Notes: generated by a model not told the origin, from the letters alone. A stretch of DNA of 64,000 nucleotides from Dryocola sp036489025 (GCA_036489025.1 DASXGN010000013.1:62001-126000); one strand, 5' to 3'. Shown: positions 28,024 through 36,870, counted from the stretch's first letter. A program made the numbers and translations.

Positions 28024-29909
28024 TGATGAAAACGAAAACAACGCTTGCAGTTTTAATCACCTCGCTGCTGATAGGCGGCTGCGCAAAGACGCCTGCTCCC
28101 GGCCCAGCGGTCAAGCCTGACGAGCAGCAGGCGCTGATTAACGTCCTTGATTCCCTGGCGCAAAAACGTCGCCTGGAACCGGACAATATCGATTTAAAAA
28201 GTCAGCAGCAGTTTGAAGTTAACCGGCTGGTCAATCTGCTCAACAGGCAGGCCGATGCCGCGCTCGGGGATAATAACCGCCCAAAAGCAGAGCAGCTGTG
28301 GCGAACGATTCTCCGCTATCAGTCCGGCAATATGCGGGCAAAACAGGGGTTGCGAAGCAGCGGCACCTGGCACTCTCTGGATAACCTTTACCGCCAGGCC
28401 GCGGGCCTTGCCGTGAGCAATCCTCATCTCGCCCTGCAAAAAATCCAGCAGGTCCTGGAGGAAGATCCCAACTGGCCGCAGGCCGCCGCCCTTCGCGATC
28501 GGCTGCTGCGGCAGCTTTCCTCGAGTGAACAGCCAGGAGCGGTGATGGACAGGGAGCTGCAAAAGCCGATTTCTGTCAACTTTCGCGCCCAGAATCTGCT
28601 GCAAATCTTCGACAGTATTTCAGGCATGACCGGGGTTAACTTTATTTTTGACAGCGACGTTTCTCCGGCGGCCACGGCCAGCATTATTGCCTCTGACACC
28701 ACGGCTGAAGACACGATAAATTTGCTACTGGTCTCCAATCAGCTGCGCAAAAAAGTGCTCAACGGCAATACGTTAATGATCTACCCCGCCACCCAGTCTA
28801 AGGAAAAAATCTACCGGGAAATTGAAGTGAAAACCTTTTTCCTGAGCTATGCAAAAGCGAAAGACGTGAATATAGCACTACGCAATCTCTTAAAATTTAA
28901 AGATATACATGTCGACGAACGCACCAACACCTTGACCATCCGCGCCCCTCGCGAGTCGATTACAATGGCGGAAAGGCTGCTCATGACGCTGGACAGACCG
29001 GAAGCGGAGGTGACGCTTGATGTGGAAGTCCTTGAAATCAATAGCAGCGACGTTGAGAAGCTGGGAATTCAGTATCCGGGATCGGTGGGGATTGGCTATA
29101 CGACACCGCAGGGCAGCGGAGCAAATATCCCCATCCATACTTTTAATAATAATAATCTGTTCATCAATCTCGGCGACAACAAGGGTATCGCCGTCGATAT
29201 CAGTAAAATCCGCTCCCACGCCCGAATTCTCGCTAACCCCCGCATTCGCGTAAAAAATAACAAGAAGGCACAAATAGAGATTGGCGAAAAAATCCCCGTC
29301 ATCACCAACACCTTCAACGATAACTTTTCCAGCGAAAAGGTCGAATATCAGGACGTCGGGCTGAAGCTTGAGGTCACCCCGGATATCAGCCTTGAGGGCG
29401 ATATTGGCATGGACGTCAGCTTTACGCTCAGCAGCCTGGGTCTGGCGCAAACCGGCTCGAACGGGCTCAAGTACTACGGCACCAATAACCGGATGGCGAA
29501 AACCATCCTCAGCAGCCAGGATGGAGAAACACAGATGCTGGCAGGGCTGATCAGTCAGGACAGCAAGGAGGATAAAAATGGCCTGCCGTGGCTAAGCGAT
29601 TTGCCTTTAATCGGCGGCCTGTTCAGCACCTCGCAAAATGATGTGAAAAGAACCGAGGTTATCCTGCTTATTACCCCGCATATCGATCGCAGCATCGATC
29701 TGCCGGGCAGCCATGTCAGCACGATCCCGATTGGCACCGACGATCAGCCCGGCGAGCAAAATATCCTGCTGCGCTCCGCAGGCCAGGTCAGGCTCAACGA
29801 CGCTGCTCATCCCACCATGCCTGAGCTACAGCCACCGCTGACGCCTGTGCTAAACCCTCTGCCTCCGCCAAATCCTGCCTTTGATGCAAAGCGAGGGCAA
29901 AAGCTATGA
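28020..29909 (+). CDS. gspD: outer-membrane secretin lipoprotein (GspD/MshL-like)
   Basis: About 629 residues. Three adjacent ATG codons (28020, 28023, 28026) open it. The lipobox LLIGGC lies near residue 20, so it is a lipoprotein and may not need a pilotin. A TPR-like helical part (about 40-165) precedes an STN/N-domain region (FRAQNLLQIFDSISGMTGVN) and secretin_N repeats (KDVNIALRNLLKFKDIHVDE). The secretin pore follows (RILANPRIRVKNNKKAQIEIG, LAGLISQDSKEDKNGLPWL, RTEVILLITPHI). It would form the exit channel. The N-terminal helical repeat and lipid anchor set it apart from the canonical enterobacterial GspD. Confidence 0.88.
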   Translation: MMMKTKTTLAVLITSLLIGGCAKTPAPGPAVKPDEQQALINVLDSLAQKRRLEPDNIDLKSQQQFEVNRLVNLLNRQADAALGDNNRPKAEQLWRTILRYQSGNMRAKQGLRSSGTWHSLDNLYRQAAGLAVSNPHLALQKIQQVLEEDPNWPQAAALRDRLLRQLSSSEQPGAVMDRELQKPISVNFRAQNLLQIFDSISGMTGVNFIFDSDVSPAATASIIASDTTAEDTINLLLVSNQLRKKVLNGNTLMIYPATQSKEKIYREIEVKTFFLSYAKAKDVNIALRNLLKFKDIHVDERTNTLTIRAPRESITMAERLLMTLDRPEAEVTLDVEVLEINSSDVEKLGIQYPGSVGIGYTTPQGSGANIPIHTFNNNNLFINLGDNKGIAVDISKIRSHARILANPRIRVKNNKKAQIEIGEKIPVITNTFNDNFSSEKVEYQDVGLKLEVTPDISLEGDIGMDVSFTLSSLGLAQTGSNGLKYYGTNNRMAKTILSSQDGETQMLAGLISQDSKEDKNGLPWLSDLPLIGGLFSTSQNDVKRTEVILLITPHIDRSIDLPGSHVSTIPIGTDDQPGEQNILLRSAGQVRLNDAAHPTMPELQPPLTPVLNPLPPPNPAFDAKRGQKL

Positions 29910-30382
29910 AGCCACGTCAGGGAGGATTTACGCTGATTGAAATGATGGTCACCCTGAGTCTGCTCGCCGTTTTAACTTCCGCCGTGGTTCCCATGGCGAT
30001 GAAAAACGCCCAGCGTCAAAAGGAAGAAGAGCTGCGGCTCGCCCTTCGCCAGATTAGGCAGGCGATTGACGGTTACTATGAAGCCGCTCAGGAAGGAAGA
30101 ATTGACAAAGCCCCCACGGACTCCGGCTACCCTGCCGAGCTGCTCATGCTGGTCAAAGGCGTCGTCGACAAAAAGTCCCCAAACGAGAAGAAAATTTACT
30201 TTTTGCGCGACATTCCCCGCGATCCTTTTTGCGACTGCGAAGGGAAAACCAACGTGCAAACCTGGCGGGTACGCAGCTATGAAAACCCGCCCGGCGACTA
30301 CTCTCCAGGAAAAGACGTTTACGACATCGCCTCGTCAAACGCTCTGGTCGGGCTAAATGGAGTGGCATATGCGCAATGGTGA
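29906..30382 (+). CDS. type II secretion pseudopilin (GspG/I-like)
   Basis: A 158-residue prepilin with leader MKPRQGG, then FTLIEMMVTLSLLAVLTSAV (+5 Glu present). The rest has KEEELRLALRQIRQAIDGYY, DIPRDPFCDCEG, a DVYDI stretch and a closing GLNGVAYAQW. The paired Cys in FCDCEG is unusual. It overlaps the secretin stop and, at its end, the next pseudopilin. Which canonical minor pseudopilin it replaces is unclear. Confidence 0.75.
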   Translation: MKPRQGGFTLIEMMVTLSLLAVLTSAVVPMAMKNAQRQKEEELRLALRQIRQAIDGYYEAAQEGRIDKAPTDSGYPAELLMLVKGVVDKKSPNEKKIYFLRDIPRDPFCDCEGKTNVQTWRVRSYENPPGDYSPGKDVYDIASSNALVGLNGVAYAQW

Positions 30383-30737
30383 AAGCGGTTTTACCTTAAT
30401 AGAGCTGCTGGTTGTTCTGGCCATTATTGCCACGCTCACCACGCTTGTGGCCCCGAAGTATTTCCAACAGATCGACCGGGCGAAGGAAGTGGTGCTGAAA
30501 CACAATTTAAAAATGCTGCGTCTGAGTATCGATCAGTATCGCCGTGACCGTGGTTTCAGCCCTGAGGAGCTGGAATCCCTGGTCAGCGATGGCTATTTAC
30601 GTCAGCTGCCAATCGATCCGGTCACCGATAAGCGCGATTCATGGCAGGTTAAACGCGACGATGCGGGCCAGCTCATCGACGTGCACAGCGGGTCGCAGAA
30701 AAATTCACTGCAGGGAATGCCCTATGCAAACTGGTAA
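30369..30737 (+). CDS. type II secretion pseudopilin (GspG/H-like)
   Basis: About 122 residues from ATG 30369; an in-frame ATG at 30357 inside the previous gene would add MEWH. The leader MRNGESG precedes FTLIELLVVLAIIATLTTLV with the +5 Glu. It continues KYFQQIDRAKEVVLKHNLKM, RRDRGFSPEELESLV and LPIDPVTDKRDSWQV, and ends MPYANW, like its neighbour. It overlaps the genes on both sides by 14 bases. Confidence 0.75.
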   Translation: MRNGESGFTLIELLVVLAIIATLTTLVAPKYFQQIDRAKEVVLKHNLKMLRLSIDQYRRDRGFSPEELESLVSDGYLRQLPIDPVTDKRDSWQVKRDDAGQLIDVHSGSQKNSLQGMPYANW

Positions 30738-31233
30738 AAACGGTCAGGCCGGGTTCACCTATTTATTGCTGCTGGCAGGGCTGAGCGTCATGGCTTTTAT
30801 GCTGCTGCGCAGCACTGAGCCGCTGGCAAACCGCTGGCGACAGCAGCAGGAGGCGCAGCTGCTGTTTGCGGGTGATGCCATTCGTAGCGCCATCGCTCAA
30901 TACCGGCAGAACCCGCAGGCCGACGGCTGTTTCCCGGTTAATTTCCAGCAGTTGCTGAACGACAATCGTGGAGGACGAACCCGCTATTTATTGCGCAGGC
31001 TGTATACCGATCCGCTAACCGGTAAAGACTGGAGCAAGATTTATGACGGCAGCGGCCGCTGGGTTGGCGTACATAGCCTTGCGCAAGGAAGTCCGCTGAA
31101 GAAAACAGGTTTTGCACAGCGTTATGAGACATTTAAAGAGGCAACGCGCTATAGCGACTGGCAGTTTAGCGTTGCCGAGGATCCAATGGCACCCGAACCG
31201 CAGAACTGTGGGAGCGAAAAACCGGGTTTATGA
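30724..31233 (+). CDS. type II secretion pseudopilin without the +5 glutamate (minor pseudopilin-like)
   Basis: A 169-residue protein from ATG 30724, overlapping the preceding gene. The leader MQTGKNGQAG is followed by FTYLLLLAGLSVMAFMLL, a prepilin-like helix in which the usual +5 Glu is Leu, as in the tip pseudopilin GspK. The body has EAQLLFAGDAIRSAIAQYRQ, LRRLYTDPLTGKDWSKIYDG and VGVHSLAQGSPLKK. It is the last structural gene of the operon, and its 3' end overlaps a truncated LysR frame on the other strand by 6 bases. Confidence 0.7.
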   Translation: MQTGKNGQAGFTYLLLLAGLSVMAFMLLRSTEPLANRWRQQQEAQLLFAGDAIRSAIAQYRQNPQADGCFPVNFQQLLNDNRGGRTRYLLRRLYTDPLTGKDWSKIYDGSGRWVGVHSLAQGSPLKKTGFAQRYETFKEATRYSDWQFSVAEDPMAPEPQNCGSEKPGL

Positions 31234-31491
31234 CAGATCGGCAAGCTCATGTAACATTTGCTCTCTTAATTCATGAAACCGCAGCGCATATTTATATAAG
31301 GCTTTCCCCTGCAGGGTCATGGCACAGGGGCGGCGGCGTAGCAAAAGTTTGGCATTTATCTCTGCTTCTAGCGCGCTTATTCGCAGCGAAACGGCTGAAG
31401 GGGTGATGTGTAATTTGGCCGATGCCAGTTCGAAGCTTCCGCTTTCCACCACCGCGACAAAAGTTTCTAATTTACTGGATAGAATTCTCAC
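31228..31491 (-). pseudogene. LysR-family regulator reduced to its DNA-binding domain
   Basis: An 87-residue frame reads MRILSSKLETFVAVVESGSF, then LASAKLHITPSAVSLRISAL and LRRRPCAMTLQGKALYKYAL: the complete LysR winged helix-turn-helix. The stop comes right after the linker helix, where the ~200-residue effector domain should begin, and coincides with the end of the secretion operon. I read it as a regulator truncated when the two regions were joined. It could alternatively be a free-standing DNA-binding protein, since the frame itself is intact. Confidence 0.6.
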
Positions 31492-31748
31492 TCTTTGCCT
31501 CCTGCTTTGAGATGGTACGTGCCTTGTTTTGTTGCCCGGCAGATTCTACCTTTCTCAGTTGAGGCCGCAATCTGACTAGTCAGAAAATCTGGCTAAAACT
31601 TAAATTATCTTAAATATTTTTGACGTGTCTGCCCTATCGTAAAAGGACTAACCTAAGAAATTTTTAATCTACAAAAAAAAACTTTCAAAGCAGCGCTGGG
31701 TAGATCTATTCTTTTGCAACTCGTTATTTTAAAAGGATAACTATTGCT

Positions 31749-32441
31749 ATGCATGCAAACATCATCATTGCGTACGATCTAAAATTGATTCGCTGTGGGA
31801 TTAAAGCTGTGGTTAACAATATGCCAGCAGACCGTATGCAAAGCGCCAGCGAACACCACTCATTTAATATTATGGCTGATGTATCAAGCCCGATAGATCT
31901 GATCCATGCTATGAGACACTCACCGGCCGATCTGTTATTGCTTGGACACTCCCTGGACACCTCCGTAAGCAGTCATGACCCCGTGGCGACAATGGACAGC
32001 TTCACGCTAATAAAGTGGCTAATAAAAAAGTATCCAAAGATTAAAATAATCATCATTACGCCTTATACCAACGCCAGTATGGTACGTATGGCTATAGAAT
32101 CAGGCATTAGCGGCTACGTCAGTATGGACAGCTGCGAACTGGGCCTCGAACGAGCGATCAACGCCGTGTTAAATAATGAGCTGTATATTGAAAAGAAATT
32201 AATGTATTTGGCCCTTCAGCAAACTGAAAAAAACAGCATGGAACTGAGCGTAAAAGAATTTGAAGTGATCCGCTTGCTATGTAAAGGTTTTAACATGGCC
32301 AAGATCGCATCTTATATGCACATTAGTATTAAGACCGTCAGCGCCCACAAGCTTAAAGCAATGAGTAAGTTACAGGTAAAAACGGACTGCCAACTCTACT
32401 CTTTACTGTCAAAAACTAATCATTTCGAAATGACGCTGTAG
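31749..32441 (+). CDS. LuxR/NarL-type regulator with degenerate receiver domain
   Basis: A 230-residue protein: receiver-like domain (residues 1-140) and LuxR helix-turn-helix (about 165-225: LSVKEFEVIRLLCKGFNMAK, then MHISIKTVSAHKLKAMSKLQ). In the receiver the phospho-acceptor position, TD in the neighbour at 32705, reads LG (DLLLLGHSL), and the paired acidic residues near the start are changed to AYD. It is therefore unlikely to be switched by aspartyl phosphorylation. The fold resembles RcsA/RcsB or EvgA relatives, and it may work as an auxiliary partner of the next regulator. The DNA is markedly AT-richer than the surroundings, hinting at transfer. Confidence 0.8.
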   Translation: MHANIIIAYDLKLIRCGIKAVVNNMPADRMQSASEHHSFNIMADVSSPIDLIHAMRHSPADLLLLGHSLDTSVSSHDPVATMDSFTLIKWLIKKYPKIKIIIITPYTNASMVRMAIESGISGYVSMDSCELGLERAINAVLNNELYIEKKLMYLALQQTEKNSMELSVKEFEVIRLLCKGFNMAKIASYMHISIKTVSAHKLKAMSKLQVKTDCQLYSLLSKTNHFEMTL

Positions 32442-32704
32442 CTCGAATCGCCAATTAAGCATTGCACAATAACCTCACCGCGGAAAAGCCACAATAACAG
32501 CAATGACTTTGATTCCAGGCCTTGACGATGAGCCGACAATAAGAATCAAAATATATGTTTCGCAATGTATAATTTAGAAACCAAATATGTATTCACATTT
32601 AATTATACTTCTCTATGCATAGAAAAATTAACAAACAATACAATCCATGCTATTTAATAAGCGCGAAAAACCCCCACGAATGCACATCCATTCCGAGGAC
32701 CACT
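32442..32704. other. AT-rich intergenic region between the two regulators
   Basis: No ORF or terminator stands out. The stretch is strongly AT-rich, especially 32540-32660, and presumably holds the promoter of the EvgA-like gene. A longer in-frame start at 32615 exists but lacks a ribosome binding site. Confidence 0.4.
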
Positions 32705-33334
32705 ATGTTAAAAAAAATAATTATTGCCGACGATCATCCGGTATTTCTGCTTGGATTACGTGTATTAATAGAACAAATATTTAACAATCAATATTCCATT
32801 TGTGGTGAAGCCAGCAACGTCGATGAGCTTTTTACGCTGCTCCACGCTGAACGCCCGGACGTCATCCTCACCGACCTGTCCATGCCTGGAGAGAAAAATG
32901 ACGGTTTAGAGCTGGTTAAAACGCTGCACAGGCGCTATCCGGCGCTGCCCGTGGTGGTGATTACGACAATGGCCAACCCTTCACTTGTCCAGGCCCTGCA
33001 TGCTTACGGCGCCTACAGCGTTATTCACAAGGCCAGTTTAACTCAGGAACTGACGCGCTGCTTACAGGTGCTGTATGACGGAGGTTCAACGCCTCACCAG
33101 GAGGAAGAAGGCAGCACCAGCCCGTTAAGCCCCAGAGAAATTGAAGTTTTACGTCTATATAGCACCGGCCACACCATCAATAATATTGCAAAAATGCTTA
33201 ACCGCACCAAACAAACCATCAGCGCGCAAAAGAGAAATGCCATGGCAAAATTAGACATATCCTCACACGCCGAGCTTTATGAATATTTGCGCGAAATGGG
33301 ATTTCAATGTGGAAACCCAGCACAGCATCATTAG
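32705..33334 (+). CDS. EvgA/RcsB-like two-component response regulator
   Basis: A 209-residue protein starting MLKKIIIADDHPVFLLGL; the ATG at 32705 has GAGG eight bases upstream. The receiver domain is canonical: acidic pair IADDHP, phospho-acceptor DVILTDLSMPG near residue 58, TT and the late Lys in IHKAS. A LuxR helix-turn-helix follows (LSPREIEVLRLYSTGHTINN, then LNRTKQTISAQKRNAMAKLD). It is the natural partner of the EvgS-like hybrid kinase encoded at 34299. I infer control of the secretion and chitinase operons; no binding site was identified. Confidence 0.88.
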   Translation: MLKKIIIADDHPVFLLGLRVLIEQIFNNQYSICGEASNVDELFTLLHAERPDVILTDLSMPGEKNDGLELVKTLHRRYPALPVVVITTMANPSLVQALHAYGAYSVIHKASLTQELTRCLQVLYDGGSTPHQEEEGSTSPLSPREIEVLRLYSTGHTINNIAKMLNRTKQTISAQKRNAMAKLDISSHAELYEYLREMGFQCGNPAQHH

Positions 33335-33387
33335 ATTGGCCTGTTTAACCCCGCTTCGGTACAACAACCACTAGTGTTAAGGACAAC

Positions 33388-34200
33388 ATGGGTATTCATA
33401 ATACTGAAATGCTCTCCAGAGTGATTTTTTACGCCGCCGTTTTATTATCCGGCTTATGCGCAGGCAGTTTTTTAAACGTCCTGATTTATCGCCTCCCCTT
33501 GATGATTAAAAACCCACAGTGCAAAAAATTTAACCTCTTTTTTCCCCGTTCGCATTGCCCCCACTGTAGACATATTTTGTACTGGTATGAAAATATTCCG
33601 CTGCTCAGCTGGCTCATGCTCAAAGGCCGCTGTAGCAGCTGCCACCAGCGAATTTCAGGGGGTTATTTTTTAACCGAGCTGGCGGCTCTGGGTCTGACAA
33701 TAATTTGTCTGGCTATTATTCCCCCCGGAATACCCTTACTGGCAGCAATGATATTTAACCTGGCGCTGCTGGCGCTGGCGCAAATCGACTATTGCCATCA
33801 GTTACTCCCGGATTTACTGACTATCCCGCTGCTGTGGACGGGTTTATTTTTCCACATGACTAACCCGGCGCTGCCGCTCGCTGATGCGGTGCTTGGCGCT
33901 ATCGCCGGATATATTTCCCTGTGGTCGATTTACTGGGGCTACCGAATGCTGACCGGTAAGGAAGCATTAGGCCACGGTGATTTCAAACTGCTGGCGGCGC
34001 TTGGAGCCTGGACCGGCTGGCAATCATTGCCGGCCATTGTGCTGCTGGCCTGCCTGCTGGCGATGGCGGTCACCCTCTTGATATCCCTCTTCAGGGAGCA
34101 AAATATGCAGGAAGCCATCGCCTTTGGCCCGTGGCTGGCGCTTTCCGGCTGGCTTATTTTCCTGATCCCCGATTTCAACCCGGCGATATACGTCGGTTAG
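33388..34200 (+). CDS. gspO: prepilin peptidase (A24 family, GspO/PilD)
   Basis: A 270-residue polytopic membrane protease. It has the N-terminal SGLCAGSFLNVLIYRLP motif, zinc-binding CPHC and CSSC pairs (about residues 60-96), the first catalytic Asp in AQIDYCHQLLPD and the second in ALGHGDFKLLAALGAW (GxGD). It cleaves prepilin leaders after Gly and N-methylates the new Phe. It lies between the response regulator and its kinase, outside the main operon but clearly devoted to the four pseudopilins at 22141 and 29906-31233. Confidence 0.92.
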   Translation: MGIHNTEMLSRVIFYAAVLLSGLCAGSFLNVLIYRLPLMIKNPQCKKFNLFFPRSHCPHCRHILYWYENIPLLSWLMLKGRCSSCHQRISGGYFLTELAALGLTIICLAIIPPGIPLLAAMIFNLALLALAQIDYCHQLLPDLLTIPLLWTGLFFHMTNPALPLADAVLGAIAGYISLWSIYWGYRMLTGKEALGHGDFKLLAALGAWTGWQSLPAIVLLACLLAMAVTLLISLFREQNMQEAIAFGPWLALSGWLIFLIPDFNPAIYVG

Positions 34201-34298
34201 CTGACAGAAACTTTTACACCCTGTTTTCACCACGAGCCAACAAAGCCTCCAGCTACCACCAGACTTTAGAACAACGCACCAGCGCAGAATATTAAAAT

Positions 34299-36626
34299 AT
34301 GAAAAGTCTAAACCGCTATGTTTATCGCCTGGCCCTGCTCGCCGGACTCTCCTTTCCCGCGCTATGCTCCGGGAATGTGCTAACTCAAGAACATCCGCAG
34401 GATAAAGAGTGGCATCTGTATGGCGAAGCCAACACGTATTATCTTCCCACACCGAAAGCGGGATATGTCGGCTATTGCATCATTGAAAAACCCCCTCAAA
34501 TGACGCCGCTATCCAGCCAGGGGGGGAATAGAAGCATCGAAGGGGTATACGGCCCTTATGGCCGTATCAGATATATCCACCAGTCAAAAGTCCCCTGGGG
34601 TTATGTTAAAGAGCTGGCGCTACGCGGCAGCCTGATTGCTTCGGCAAGCTTTGCCATCTTTCTGATTTGGTTTCATTTTTTCTTCAGGCAGGTTAAGGCG
34701 CGGGAGAGAGCGGAGCAGGCGCTGCGCGAGCAGCTCAATTTTCAAAAGGTGATGATGGATGTCATACCCCATCCCATTTACGTCAGGGATAGCGATCTTC
34801 GTCTTTTAAGCTGCAATACGGCCTACGAGTCCGCGCTGGGCGTGCAGCGCCAGGAGATCCTCGGCAAAAAAGTGGATGAGATGGGGGCCTTTATCAGCGT
34901 ACTGGATAATGCAGAGCCTATCGGGAGTTATTACAAACAGCTGCTGCAGTTTGGGACACCTTACAATCACGATAAGTCCATTTATTTAAGAGGGAAATTG
35001 ACGCATATCTACAACTGGGCCGTCCGACTCGACAGTACGAATACCGCTACGGCGAGGATAGTCGGGGGCTGGATGAACATTGGTGAACGACGTGAAATGC
35101 TGTGCGAGCTGGCCGCCGCTCGCGAAAAGGCGGAACAGGCCAGCGAGGCAAAATCCAGCTTTCTGGCGACCATGAGCCATGAAATCCGCACCCCAATGAA
35201 TGCGCTGATAGGCGTTTTAGAACTGCTGCAGATAAGCGACTGTCCGCCAAAGAATCAAAGCAGTATCGATACGGCCCTGGGATCGGCCCAATCGTTACTG
35301 GCCCTGATTGACGATATTTTAGATCTCTCCAAAATGGAGGCCGGAAAGCTGCAGTTTAACTGCCAGCCGATCGATATCCGCAGGGCTATCGACGAGGTGA
35401 TCAAAATCTTCACCCCCGTCGCGCAGCAAAAATCGCTCATTCTCTCGGCGAGCGTTTCGCCGGCCGTCAATTCAGACTACCTGCTCGATCCGCTGCGCTT
35501 CAAGCAGTTGCTGACCAACCTGGTGGGCAACGCGCTGAAATTTACCCATACCGGCAGCGTGCAGATTAGGCTTCAGCGCTATGAAACCCGGGGGGATTCC
35601 GACAGGCTGCTGCTCTGCGTTGAAGATAGCGGGGTGGGAATTGACGCCGCCGATATTCCCGGCCTCTTTATTCCCTTCAGCCAGGCACAGTCTACGTTAA
35701 AACGCGTTTCGGGCGGCACGGGTCTGGGCCTGTCTATCTGTAAACAGCTGGCGGAACAGATGCATGGCGGTATCAATCTGATCAGTGAGCCCAACAAAGG
35801 CACGCGCGTGGAGGTCACGGTGATGCTGCGCAAGGCGATCGTTCCTCCGCTGACCGCCCCCCACCAGCCCACGACCGGACCGCTGGCTCCGCTTCCCCCC
35901 TGCACGGTCGCCATTATTGACGATCACCCGGCGAACCGCATGGTCATGCACGAACAGCTCCTCAGGTTAGGCTGTAGCGTAATGGAAAGCGAAGGCGGCC
36001 ATCAGGCCCTTCTACAGGCCGCGCGTCACCGCTTTGACGTGATATTTTGCGACTGTAATATGCCCGATATCGACGGCTACGAGTTCGTCCGCAGGCTGCG
36101 AAACCGACCGGAATATGCGTTAAACCTGGCCACTCCGGTGATTGGCTTTACCGCCAGCAATCACCCGGAAGTTCTTCAATACGCACAGCAGGCGGGGATG
36201 AATGCCTGCCTTATCAAGCCCGTCAGCCTGCAAAAAATCAACGCTATCCTGCATAATTTCCTGACGGATGGCGAACCCGTTCCGTTTGATAGCGAGCCGG
36301 AGCGCCCTATCTTTGACGAGAGGAAGCTCAACCAGATTGCGTTTAACCATCCTCAGATAATCAAGCGCCTTTCCGACACGCTCATCAGCACCAACAACGC
36401 AACGCTGCCGCTGCTTAAGCTGGCTATCTGCGAGGGCCGAAAGGATGACGTCAGCAGGCTCGCCCATAAAATACTGGGCGGAGCACAGCTGATTGGCGCG
36501 GTAGACGTTATTGAGCTTAGCGAAGCGCTGGAGGGCCAGGAAAGCGATGTGAAAACCCAAAGGTTCCTTGCCGAGCGTCTGCAACAGGCGATACGCGTAC
36601 TGCATAAAAAACTGGAGAGTCTCTAA
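34299..36626 (+). CDS. EvgS/BvgS-like hybrid sensor histidine kinase
   Basis: A 775-residue inner-membrane phosphorelay kinase. A signal-like N-terminus (residues 1-25) precedes a short periplasmic part (~80 residues) and a membrane helix at about 108-128. A PAS domain follows (PHPIYVRDSDLRLLSCNTAY), then HisKA with SHEIRTPMN (His near 292) and an ATPase with NLVGNALKF, DSGVGI and GGTGLGLSI. The receiver has FCDCNMPD (Asp near 585), and the C-terminal HPt has LAHKILGGAQ (His near 722). EvgS and BvgS normally carry two Venus-flytrap sensors; here nearly all of that is missing, so signals may be read by the PAS domain or membrane. It should phosphorylate the regulator at 32705. Confidence 0.9.
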   Translation: MKSLNRYVYRLALLAGLSFPALCSGNVLTQEHPQDKEWHLYGEANTYYLPTPKAGYVGYCIIEKPPQMTPLSSQGGNRSIEGVYGPYGRIRYIHQSKVPWGYVKELALRGSLIASASFAIFLIWFHFFFRQVKARERAEQALREQLNFQKVMMDVIPHPIYVRDSDLRLLSCNTAYESALGVQRQEILGKKVDEMGAFISVLDNAEPIGSYYKQLLQFGTPYNHDKSIYLRGKLTHIYNWAVRLDSTNTATARIVGGWMNIGERREMLCELAAAREKAEQASEAKSSFLATMSHEIRTPMNALIGVLELLQISDCPPKNQSSIDTALGSAQSLLALIDDILDLSKMEAGKLQFNCQPIDIRRAIDEVIKIFTPVAQQKSLILSASVSPAVNSDYLLDPLRFKQLLTNLVGNALKFTHTGSVQIRLQRYETRGDSDRLLLCVEDSGVGIDAADIPGLFIPFSQAQSTLKRVSGGTGLGLSICKQLAEQMHGGINLISEPNKGTRVEVTVMLRKAIVPPLTAPHQPTTGPLAPLPPCTVAIIDDHPANRMVMHEQLLRLGCSVMESEGGHQALLQAARHRFDVIFCDCNMPDIDGYEFVRRLRNRPEYALNLATPVIGFTASNHPEVLQYAQQAGMNACLIKPVSLQKINAILHNFLTDGEPVPFDSEPERPIFDERKLNQIAFNHPQIIKRLSDTLISTNNATLPLLKLAICEGRKDDVSRLAHKILGGAQLIGAVDVIELSEALEGQESDVKTQRFLAERLQQAIRVLHKKLESL

Positions 36627-36688
36627 TATGCCTGGCGCAGCCCGCGGCACCAGCTCTGCCGAAGCCGTGCCGCGGTGCTATCTCGATC

Positions 36689-36841
36689 TCAGACAGCTAT
36701 GTTACCCCAGACCATTTCCCCCTTATGGAAGGTGGCGGTGCGCGGGATCATCTTGCGGATGGTTTCGCCGAGGAACGAGCCGCCCGCTAAAATCATTGCC
36801 TCAACACAGCAGTTTGCGCCGGAGGGTATGCTGACGGCGAT
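36689..36841 (-). pseudogene. possible unassigned coding remnant
   Basis: On the minus strand an open stretch of about 50 codons without a proper start reads GANCCVEAMILAGGSFLGET, then IRKMIPRTATFHKGEMVWGN and IAV before a stop. Its composition looks protein-like, and a TGA-TAA pair closes it upstream. I cannot assign it. It may be the tail of a lost gene between the kinase and the parMR pair. Confidence 0.2.
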
Positions 36842-36870
36842 TTATCAGGATTTGCTGTATCGACACTAAA

